64,000 nucleotides of DNA from Desulfobacteraceae bacterium (GTDB lineage Bacteria; Desulfobacterota; Desulfobacteria; Desulfobacterales; UBA5852), in assembly GCA_014237395.1 (NCBI GenBank), contig JABZFP010000001.1:1-64000 (forward strand), written 5' to 3'. Positions within the stretch are counted from its first letter, which is position 1. Each line of letters starts with the position of its first letter. A program made the translations under genes and the position numbers. Of the stretch, positions 38,101 through 44,355 are shown piece after piece. Below the pieces are notes generated by a model that was given only the letters and a program-made list of their open reading frames with translations, searched no databases and was not told where the DNA came from.

Positions 38101-38958
38101 TTTCATGATCAGAATGCCGACGCCTTCGCCCAGGACAGTGCCATCGGCCTGACGGGAAAAAGGGCGCGCATCGCCCGTGGGCGAGAGGATCTGCGTGCGG
38201 GCAAAGCACATGTGCATGAAAATGTCGTTCAGGGTATCGACGCCACCCGTGACCACCATGCGGGATCGGCCGGTATAAAGTTCCATCAGGGCCAGGTTGA
38301 TCGCACTCATCGAGCTGGCACAGGCGGCATCGACGACACAGTTCGTCCCGCCCAGGTCGAGGCGATTGCAGATGCGTCCGGCAACGACATTGCCCAACAG
38401 GCCCGGGAAGGAATTTTCACGCCAGGGGACGTATTCGCTGGATAGTTGCGCCATGATGGCGTGGGTTTTTTGCGGTTCGATGCCCGCCGTCTCGAGGGCC
38501 CGCTTCCACTTGGGCCAACTCAGACGGGCGCCTAAGGGAATGACAAGCTCCTGGGTGCCGGTGACGCCCAGAATAACAGCGGTACGGTCGCGGTCAAAAT
38601 CAGCGTTTTCTCCGTAACCCGCCTGTTCGAGGGCGGCTTTTGCGGCGATGAGCCCCAGGATTTGCGAGGTGTCGGTGGCTTCCAAGTTGGAGGGGGGAAT
38701 ACCGAACGCCGTGGGGTCGAAGGGGATCGGAGAAAGAAATCCGCCCCGATGACAATAGACATGGTCCGCTTTGCTTGTGTCCTCATCGAAATAGTCGTCG
38801 ACGGACCAGTGCGTCGACGGGACGTCCGTGATGGCATCCAGGCCGTGGTACAAAAGGCGCCAATAGGATTTCAGCCCGGAAGCGCGGGGGAAAAGGCCTC
38901 CCATGCTGATAATGGCGACAGGAGGCGTATGGGGAATTTCGTTATGGTTGACATCCAT
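32185..38958 (-). CDS. pfaA: PfaA-like polyunsaturated fatty acid synthase (KS-MAT-ACPx3-KR-DH)
   Basis: 2257 aa. KS ~10-450 with Cys in DAACASS, EAHGTGTRVGD and SMIGHTKAAAG. MAT ~585-890 with VFPGQGSQ and GHSYGE. Three acyl carrier proteins near residues 1170, 1270 and 1370, each with LGIDSIKRVEIL carrying the phosphopantetheine Ser. KR ~1670-1900 with ISGGARGVT and the tyrosine region. A PKS-type dehydratase ~1980-2240 (ILDHHRLDGKPVVPF). Marine homologues usually have five or six ACPs. A helical, Gln-rich linker near 1050-1110 precedes the ACPs. The gene is alone on its strand; a regulator gene diverges from its start. Confidence 0.93.
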   Translation of the reverse strand: MDVNHNEIPHTPPVAIISMGGLFPRASGLKSYWRLLYHGLDAITDVPSTHWSVDDYFDEDTSKADHVYCHRGGFLSPIPFDPTAFGIPPSNLEATDTSQILGLIAAKAALEQAGYGENADFDRDRTAVILGVTGTQELVIPLGARLSWPKWKRALETAGIEPQKTHAIMAQLSSEYVPWRENSFPGLLGNVVAGRICNRLDLGGTNCVVDAACASSMSAINLALMELYTGRSRMVVTGGVDTLNDIFMHMCFARTQILSPTGDARPFSRQADGTVLGEGVGILIMKRLSDAEADGDRILAVLKGIGSSSDGKSQSIYAPRAEGQLKALRKAYAAADIAPETVGLIEAHGTGTRVGDKTEIEALKKMFGDAGTTPYCALGSVKSMIGHTKAAAGAAGMIKTVLALQNKILPPTLKADDPDPDLALEKSPFFLNAKTRPWFRTNDSPRRAGVSAFGFGGSNFHVVLEEYDARRLDVAWDGSIEILALSDDTLATLKTAFQEIKTGLNDCPPEILPHHARKSRQTYNAEHPYRLMMVLRCEEDAHGPHWNTASVFDETEKALEDNDGAAAWQTSSSFFGLGPRPGRLAFVFPGQGSQYLHMGHDLVTWFPEAMETLESAARHFSGEAPLTDFIFPLPHQTKADRQHADEALRHTAVAQPAIGAVSVAMEKILRRFGLTPEATCGHSYGELTALYSAGWIDEATLHDLSALRGRLMAEAGGAPGEPNGAMLAVKAPLADLDRLIEDEKLDVVLANRNSPNQGILSGTREAVRHAETVCKTHQYRTVRLPVSAAFHSRLVESARKPFAAALQSVAVNPSETVVYSNTSGAPYPTGPEAIRALLGDHLRNPVNFIGEVETLYADGGRIFVEVGPKTVLTGLVRAILKGRDFHALAMDASNGKKFGIADLALLLCQLAALGCPISWDEWESREEPPPPSKMRIPISGANYRPPQPKRAPRRTGSPTAAATAAAAKSLSSEQPSTARLNLATSLPSATGEKQAATIDHQTTDPIRGANPKTVSYSVSHPNHPVLQALQVVQQGLQSLQSLQTQTVEAHQKFLDTQQQASRTLQEMMESSRRFAEAALNGSVPLAAESTSAATTVSPPASPAAAGQPPPQPDMPAPDHQSRQPEPGPETPPANGHDHVAQTLLAVVSELTGYPVDMLEMDMHIESDLGIDSIKRVEILSKMEETLPALPPVTPDTIASFQTLGQVAGYLAQMPSGASSDATGSSRAPVGDAKTTAGTTDIAAVLREVVSELTGYPAEMLSDDMAIESDLGIDSIKRVEILSAMEDRLTDFPAIAPDEMAELKTLGQIAARLEKSGGTAPATPPAPSDLPQPVSAGTALTHVHDALMAVVSELTGYPIEMLSADMAIESDLGIDSIKRVEILSAMEDRLTDFPAIAPDEMAELKTLGQIAAMLSGERQAIDHSDPIAVEADSVQPPEPVAATLEPPATQLLRRELTVVDTPRQASPALTVPDQRKIFITTDKAGLSHALADQLAARGLPTVQISYDILKHRQQLPEAAGLILLCDAEYPGADAPGRLKQFLAGAFDLLHHLGPSLQASGQESGAVLATISRMDGTFGVEGLHEQLPYQGGLAGFAKTAAIEWPDVTCRALDIDANWRDNPAIAKEVVEELFHPTPSAPVEIGWQCQRRVTLDLKPAPLDDGPQETFALDDGDVVIISGGARGVTAATAAALAHQRALTLILLGRSPAPFPEPVWLKGLESEADLKKAIIANEYAATRPTPQTVQESYHRFRSNREIQHSLTALKAAGADARYVSLDIRDADKVRAILNDVRLVHGPIKALVHGAGVLRDRLISDKSAEEFHQVFSTKVEGLENLLAATRTDPLRYIVLFSSVAARFGNIGQVDYAVANEVLNKMAVAEAAQRKDCLVRSINWGPWDGGMVTAAHKKAFRAKDIALIPIEQGAEAFVSELTAGQSRPVEVVIGSELPSASLSISPPIAAEPAASPGDNAAAGLSTVYISELNLERYPILDHHRLDGKPVVPFALMAEWFGHGALHNNPGFQLAGLDAMRLLKGIVLDDHQRPIRVLTSAAESNGDGITVNLELRNGMAAGAEVIHSKATALLTDRLPSAPVFDIPADLRNAAYGRDVTRIYADILFHGHALQGIRRVRACTPNGMLADLSTAPTPGAWIQKPPRNRWIADPLVMDGAFQMASLWCYEETGRVSLPSFSAAYRQYCRRFPDHPVQAVLVVRDVSRHKLVGDFTFIDQDGTVLATMRGYEAVMEDRLIRAFKPERYAAGR

Positions 38959-39295
38959 GGATCGTTTCCTAAAAACCCGAATGGATGCGTCAGTTTCAGC
39001 GCCGCAACAAACGGTGTCAGCAAATAAACGGTCACGTTTCGTTTTCAGGCGATGCGTTTCCTCGCGCGACAGAGCAGTTTCGGCCCAGCGTGATTATCGG
39101 CTATGAAACACTGGTGCAGGTCTCCGCATATCGTCGTGGAACACAGACACGAATCAGACTGAAATCGATTCGGGCAGCATGTCGGGGTATCAGTTATTTT
39201 AAAAGCTATTCCTATAAAGCAAAAAGTAAAGGATTGCAAGTGAATAACGGTAGTGGTATAGTTGTACTATTGAGTTAACAATAGGATAATTTCAG
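38959..39295. other. Divergent promoter region between pfaA and the regulator gene
   Basis: About 340 bp. The right end carries the strong promoter/operator for the regulator (see 39234-39270). The left end carries AGGAAACGATCC as the pfaA ribosome-binding site. No ORF in either direction is convincing. The pfaA promoter is not obvious by eye. Confidence 0.45.
39234..39270 (+). promoter_or_regulatory. Sigma-70 promoter overlapped by a palindrome
   Basis: TTGCAA (39234-39239), 17-base spacer, TATAGT (39257-39262), directed at the gene at 39296. The palindrome ATAGT-TGT-ACTAT (39258-39270) overlaps the -10 and start site, the usual place for autorepression. A likely ligand is the product of the gene it precedes. 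Confidence 0.6.
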
Positions 39296-39859
39296 ATGCT
39301 GAAATTCTATTTAAATCGCGATTTGTCCGCGCGCTTGGGGATCCCTTTGAGTCGCTGGAAAAGGTGGTCGCGGGAATTTTTACCACCCGACCCTTTGGGA
39401 GGGCATCAATCGGGTTATGCCCGTCAATACAGCACCAAAGATGCGTTTCTTGTTTATCTGGCCGGTTTTTTGGTTTCGACGTTGGGATTTTCGATCCCGG
39501 CCGCCCGTCAAATCTTGCACGATTTGACCCCCTGGCTAAATAAAAATGTTATCGAAAACGGCGCTTGGGCGGCGGATTTAAGCGGCGACGCCGCGGTGGG
39601 CTCACCGTGCATTGACCTGATCATCATGCCGGCCCGACGAAAAGTCACCCCGGCCTTTACCTACCGGATCAGATCCCGGATCGAACGCAAAACGCTTGAG
39701 GAGGGCGAGACAACCCTTTGGCAGGAGCAGTTCACGGAACAGGTCATCAAGCCGGGAGAACCGCTGACAGCGGGCTGTTACCCGGCATGTGCGCGCTGGG
39801 TTGATTTGTCGGGCATAGCGGAACATTTTTTTGCGCGGTTAACATCAAACGCGTCCTGA
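39296..39859 (+). CDS. Putative HTH regulator between pfaA and pfaD
   Basis: 187 aa. The first ~75 residues look like a MerR-type winged helix: LSARLGIPLSRWKRWSREFL, then RQYSTKDAFLVYLAGFL and a helix SIPAARQILHDL. The C-terminal ~100 residues are beta-rich (CIDLIIMPARRKVTPAFTYRI) with no family I know. Divergent from pfaA and convergent with pfaD, it is placed to control PUFA synthesis, as pfaR does in marine bacteria, though it is much shorter than PfaR and not evidently related. A palindrome on its promoter suggests self-control. Confidence 0.6.
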   Translation: MLKFYLNRDLSARLGIPLSRWKRWSREFLPPDPLGGHQSGYARQYSTKDAFLVYLAGFLVSTLGFSIPAARQILHDLTPWLNKNVIENGAWAADLSGDAAVGSPCIDLIIMPARRKVTPAFTYRIRSRIERKTLEEGETTLWQEQFTEQVIKPGEPLTAGCYPACARWVDLSGIAEHFFARLTSNAS

Positions 39860-40068
39860 CAGCCCAGACCATAACTTATCGAGTAGACATATCAACAAAA
39901 CAACCTGATTTAACTTCAAACCGCTTACCCGCCATGGATCGCCGGACAGGAAGTGCAACGCTTGAAGGGTATTCTCGATTGCCGCGCGGACATGTCTGGC
40001 GGATGAATACGGCGTGGCGGGTCAGTACCGCGTGGTTCTAAAAAAATCCTGCAAGATGGCGTCTCACA

Positions 40069-41739
40069 TCATTCATCATCCTCTAATAGGGCACTAAGTT
40101 TGCCCCGTGGTTGCGGCGTATAGCGGTCCACCCCCGGCGGCAGGGTCACGTCTTGCAGTCGGATCCAATTGGCGCGCAGGGCGACAGCGGCGCCCGTAAG
40201 GAGGTTCAAAGCCACGGTGACGCATTCCCGATTTTCCGGTTTTTCGAGAAAAGACCCTTTTACCCATTGGTTAAAGGCACCGATGGCCGGTCCGCACCAG
40301 ATCTGAAAATCCATTTGACGTGCGGCATCGCCGGCATTGGCCCATTTGGAGGATTTCCCCAGGTAGGCCCGGAAAACAAGGGCCAGTTGATGGTGCGGAT
40401 CTTTTTCGGCGCGTTCGATTTGCCGGGGATCCCGATCGGCAAAAAAGTGACAGGTTTGCCGCCACTCCGTTTCAAAATCGCATTGAAAATAATCGCGCTC
40501 GATCATTTCCCGATCCGCAGCCGGAATTTCTTCCCAGGCCGTGTAGCGGTTGAAATAGTCGTAGAGTTTTCGGGCGCGCAGCGCAAACATGGTGCCGCGT
40601 TTCAACACCTGCACACGAACCCCCATTTCGAACATGTCGGCGGCCGGGGCCATCGTGACATCCGCCTGGCGGGCCTCTGCCAGCATTTGGCGCACCATGT
40701 CGGAACTGCCCGACTCACGGCAGGCCTGGTTCACGGTACCGGTGAGGATGTAGGCCGCCCCCATGGAAAATGCCGCGGCGGCCGATTCGGGTGTCGCGAT
40801 CCCGCCCCCCAATCCAACGCAAATCGGATCCTGAAAGGCATGCTGCGCCATCATTTCATTTCGAAGGTTGATCATGATAGGCAACAGCGTAAGTGCCTGT
40901 CGATTATCGGTATGGCCACCGGAGTCGGCTTCGGCCGTGAGATCCGACCCCATGGAAATATGACGGGCCAGACGGGCTTCCTCGTCGGTGATGGCACCGG
41001 TTTCCTTTAGCCGCAGCAACAGCTTTTCCGGGGGCGGCGCCAAAAAATGACGGGCGACTTCCACCCGCGATACTTTGGCGATGACCCGATTGGGGCAAAT
41101 AATCCGCCCTGCGGCGTCTCGATGAATGCCCGTGACCCGATAGCGCACCAGGGGTAGGGTCAGCCTGAGATAGGCCGAGGCACTGATACATCGAATCCCG
41201 CGCCGCAGGTACAGATCGACCACCGCTGCCTCATGGTCGGGCTCATGGGGGCTGTTAATCAGATTAAACCCGTAGGGACGCTCGCCAAGGGCGGATTGGA
41301 TGCGATCGATGGCGTCTTCGACGGCGGGCAGGCTCAGACCGGCGGCACCGAAAAAACCGATCATACCCGCATTGCCGGCCGCCGTGACCATTTCTACCGA
41401 TGTGATCCCATTGGCCATGGCGCCCATGACATAAGCATAGCGCAACCCATGCCGTTCACGGAAAAGTCGACTGCCCAGCTGCTCCGGGGGAAGGGGGGCG
41501 GCATAGGCCCGAAGGGGGTAGCTGGCCGGCGGCGGCTGGGCGCTATCGAGAGAGGATGGAATTATGGCCTGGCCCGAATGACTGACCGCCAGTTGACCGT
41601 CTTTTTCGACGAGGTAGAGCGGTTTTTTTACCCGCAGCAGGGCCGCCTCCAGCGCATAGCGGCCATCGTCAGGCTTACTATCCGCTGGGGGGAGCCACCA
41701 CCCGTTGGTTGACGAAAATGGATCTGACGGAGAGTGCAT
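40069..41739 (-). CDS. pfaD: PfaD-like enoyl reductase of PUFA synthase
   Basis: 556 aa from the ATG at 41739, which has AAGGG ten bases upstream; an in-frame ATG at 41772 has no such site. It is an FMN-binding TIM-barrel enzyme (2-nitropropane dioxygenase superfamily) of PfaD type: RYAYVMGAMANGITSVEMVTAAG, GMIGFFGAAGLS, ICVGLGGGIATPESAAAAFSMGAAYILTGTVNQ and QVLKRGTMFALRARKLYDYF. It reduces the enoyl intermediates on PfaA. The gene stands apart from pfaA, separated by the regulator on the opposite strand. Confidence 0.93.
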   Translation of the reverse strand: MHSPSDPFSSTNGWWLPPADSKPDDGRYALEAALLRVKKPLYLVEKDGQLAVSHSGQAIIPSSLDSAQPPPASYPLRAYAAPLPPEQLGSRLFRERHGLRYAYVMGAMANGITSVEMVTAAGNAGMIGFFGAAGLSLPAVEDAIDRIQSALGERPYGFNLINSPHEPDHEAAVVDLYLRRGIRCISASAYLRLTLPLVRYRVTGIHRDAAGRIICPNRVIAKVSRVEVARHFLAPPPEKLLLRLKETGAITDEEARLARHISMGSDLTAEADSGGHTDNRQALTLLPIMINLRNEMMAQHAFQDPICVGLGGGIATPESAAAAFSMGAAYILTGTVNQACRESGSSDMVRQMLAEARQADVTMAPAADMFEMGVRVQVLKRGTMFALRARKLYDYFNRYTAWEEIPAADREMIERDYFQCDFETEWRQTCHFFADRDPRQIERAEKDPHHQLALVFRAYLGKSSKWANAGDAARQMDFQIWCGPAIGAFNQWVKGSFLEKPENRECVTVALNLLTGAAVALRANWIRLQDVTLPPGVDRYTPQPRGKLSALLEDDE

Positions 41740-41858
41740 GGTGTGATTGCCCTTTCGGTCCGCACGATTCATTGAAAGTTGCGCAATCTAATGGAAAACA
41801 ATTTCCCGTGTCAAGGGATGGCGTCGGGCGGCAACGATAAACCGGCGACCAAATGGGA

Positions 41859-42791
41859 TCAGGATCGCGGGTGGTATTGCCGATGGATGGTTTTCAGTCT
41901 TTCGGTTGAAACGTGTGTGTATATTTGGGTTGTGGAAATATCGACGTGTCCCAGCATGACCTGGACGACGCGAAGATCGGCGCCGCCTTCCAGCAGATGG
42001 CTGGCGAATGAGTGGCGCAGGGTGTGGGGGCTTACGGAATGGCGGATGCCGGCGCGGGCGGTATATTTTTTTAGCAGCTTCCAAAATCCCTGACGTGTCA
42101 ACGGGCGCCCCCGGCGGCCCACGAATAAAATCTCGCTGGTCAACCCCTTCAGCAGCAACGGGCGTGCGTCGCGGATATAGCGTTCCATGGTCTTCAGGGC
42201 GGGACGCCCGATCGGGACGACCCGTTCTTTGCCCCCCTTGCCGAACACACGCACAAAGCCGGCGTCGCGGTTCACATCCATGACCTCTAAATGGATAAGT
42301 TCCGAAACCCGCAAGCCGGCGGCATAGAGCAGTTCCAGCATGGCGGCATCCCGCAGGCCCACCGGGCGGCTTTTGTCCGGTGCGGCCAGCAGCGCGCGAA
42401 TTTCCGGTACGGAGAGAATTCCGGGCAGATGAAGACCGGACTTCGGCATGGCAATGAGGGCGACCGGGTCGACCGGTATCATTTTTTCCTGGTGTAAAAA
42501 CCGGAAAAACCCCCGCAGTGTCACGAGATGGCGGGCCCGGGATTTGGATGACAGTCCGCGGTTGCGGAGATGGATCAAGTAGCCAAGTATCACCGGTGCC
42601 CGAATCGTTGCGAAAGCGGTGATCGCCTGGTCGCAGAGATAGGCCCTGAAATCCTGCAGATCACGGCTGTAGGATTCCAGTGTGTTGGGAGCCAGACCTT
42701 TTTCGACGGTCAGGTAGACCATGTAGCGGTCGACCCAGTGATCCTGGTCGAATGATCCGGTCGGCGGCCGATGATGGTCAGTGGTTTCCAC
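41859..42791 (-). CDS. xerD: Site-specific tyrosine recombinase XerD
   Basis: 310 aa, usual length. An N-terminal SAM-like core-binding domain (VDRYMVYLTVEKGLAPNTLESYSRDL) is followed by the catalytic domain with Arg in AAGLRVSELIHL, Lys in GKGGKERVVP, HTLRH, GHVDIS and the Tyr in TQIYTHV. XerC/XerD resolve chromosome dimers at dif during division. The motif set and length fit XerD better than an island integrase, and its surroundings are housekeeping genes. It is 38 bp after the aminopeptidase gene on the same strand. Confidence 0.9.
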   Translation of the reverse strand: METTDHHRPPTGSFDQDHWVDRYMVYLTVEKGLAPNTLESYSRDLQDFRAYLCDQAITAFATIRAPVILGYLIHLRNRGLSSKSRARHLVTLRGFFRFLHQEKMIPVDPVALIAMPKSGLHLPGILSVPEIRALLAAPDKSRPVGLRDAAMLELLYAAGLRVSELIHLEVMDVNRDAGFVRVFGKGGKERVVPIGRPALKTMERYIRDARPLLLKGLTSEILFVGRRGRPLTRQGFWKLLKKYTARAGIRHSVSPHTLRHSFASHLLEGGADLRVVQVMLGHVDISTTQIYTHVSTERLKTIHRQYHPRS

Positions 42792-42829
42792 AGCATCCTC
42801 TGGCGAGGCGGCGCACGCGGACGACGGTG

Positions 42830-43969
42830 TTACGCGACGGCCAAATGATGGTTATCAAGGTCAAGGCTGTTGAGAATGGTGGCCCCGTTTGGGGTGATGA
42901 CGACTTGATTTTCCAGACGAACGCCGCCCCACGCGGGAAGGTAAATACCGGGTTCCACCGTCACGATCATACCGGCTGCGAGCGTATCCTCGCTATGGGG
43001 GCTCAAACGCGGTGCTTCATGGATGCATAAACCGGTGCCGTGGCCTAAACTGTGGCCGAAGTTGTCGCCGAAGCCCGCCTGCTCGATCACGCGGCGGGCG
43101 ATGGCGTCCACGGCCCGGCCCTCGGCGCCGGGCTGAATGGCCGCGATGGCGGCGGCCTGCGCTTCACGAACGATCGCATAGATTTTTTTGAACTGGGCAT
43201 CGGCGGGGCCGAAAATAACGGTGCGTGAAATATCGGAGCAGTAGCCGTCCAGCTTCGCCCCCCAATCCAGCAGAACGGGCTCCCCGATGCCGATCGGCCG
43301 CTGACCGGGAACGGCATGCGGTTTGGCACTGTTCGGGCCGGCGGCGACAATGATCGGAAACGAGGCGCCTTCGGCGCCGTCCGCCTGCATGAATTCTTCC
43401 AGTCGGCGCGCCACCTCACGTTCGGTCATGCCGGGGCGCATCCATTCGAGCAGACGCTGGAAAGCGGTTTCGGCGCAATGCACCGCCCGCTGCGTGATGG
43501 CCAGTTCGTCGGCATCCTTGGTCGACCGCAGGGATTCCACCTGGTTCTCGGTGGGAATCAGGGTGACCGGTGCCTGTGCTTCCTGAAGCTGGCGTATCAG
43601 GTCATGGTGGTGTTTGACGGTCAGCCGTGCGCTTTCAAACCCCACCCGACGGGCATTTACGCGGGCAAGCAGGCGGGGCAGTTCGTCGTAGAGACTTTTG
43701 CGATAGCACACGATCTCATACGTCGGGGCTTCCTGACCGGCCTGGAGGTCATAGCGCGAATCGGTCGCCAGAATACAGTGCTTGTCGGTGATGAGGAGGG
43801 CGCCGGCGGTTTCGTCGAACTGACCGTCTTCGCCGGTATAGCCGCTGAGATAGCGGCGATTGGCTTCGATCAGGACGAGAAACGTGTCGAGGTCGAGACG
43901 GGCCATTTTTTCGCGCAGCCGGTCAACCCGCGCCGGTGTAACTGTCGGATGATTATTTTCGATAGGCAT
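42830..43969 (-). CDS. Xaa-Pro peptidase family protein (M24)
   Basis: 379 aa from the ATG at 43969. The frame is open 84 codons further, but the extension is not family-like. An N-terminal creatinase-like domain (FLVLIEANRRYLSGYTGEDG) is followed by the pita-bread catalytic domain. The metal ligands are visible: two Asp in LLDWGAKLDGYCSDISRT, His in GHSLGHGTGLCIHEAP, and two Glu in VTVEPGIY and RLENQVVI. It removes N-terminal residues before proline or splits X-Pro dipeptides in the cytoplasm. It is co-oriented with xerD. Confidence 0.9.
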   Translation of the reverse strand: MPIENNHPTVTPARVDRLREKMARLDLDTFLVLIEANRRYLSGYTGEDGQFDETAGALLITDKHCILATDSRYDLQAGQEAPTYEIVCYRKSLYDELPRLLARVNARRVGFESARLTVKHHHDLIRQLQEAQAPVTLIPTENQVESLRSTKDADELAITQRAVHCAETAFQRLLEWMRPGMTEREVARRLEEFMQADGAEGASFPIIVAAGPNSAKPHAVPGQRPIGIGEPVLLDWGAKLDGYCSDISRTVIFGPADAQFKKIYAIVREAQAAAIAAIQPGAEGRAVDAIARRVIEQAGFGDNFGHSLGHGTGLCIHEAPRLSPHSEDTLAAGMIVTVEPGIYLPAWGGVRLENQVVITPNGATILNSLDLDNHHLAVA

Positions 43970-44355
43970 CGATTGCAAGATCTCGGTAATCCACCGGCCA
44001 GGGGCGATGGGTGTGTTAACAATGGCGCTGTCAAACGGAACATACCGCCGTGTTCCAAGGACACCCCTGTTTTGGTTTGGTGGGCGGGGGATGTCCCTTC
44101 GGTCCATCATGCGATTGCGCGCCATGCGCATCTTGACATCATTAAGGGGAACAAGAGGGAAAATCAAGGGAAGACTGAATGCGAGGGTGGTCGCCGGTGC
44201 GGCCGTGCGGAGGAACAGCATGAACCAGCTGAAAGGTTAAAAAAACTTGACAGTTACAGGCAATTGTCAAATAAACTAAACACTGCCAAAGCGTTTGCCA
44301 TCGCCCATCAAACCATACGATACGCTTAAACGATTAGCGTGACAAGGTGACTGTT
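43970..44355. other. Divergent promoter region, pepP-like and PEP-synthase-like genes
   Basis: About 390 bp. A TTGACA box at 44247 is part of an inverted repeat, TTGACA-N12-TGTCAA, and faces the downstream gene; the -10 is weak (AATAAA). The left part is an open frame continuous with the peptidase gene but without family similarity. Confidence 0.4.

Noticed and set aside
42830..44221. A longer 463-aa form of the peptidase
   Set aside because: The first 84 residues are not like the M24 family, and the internal ATG at 43969 fits the known N-terminus.
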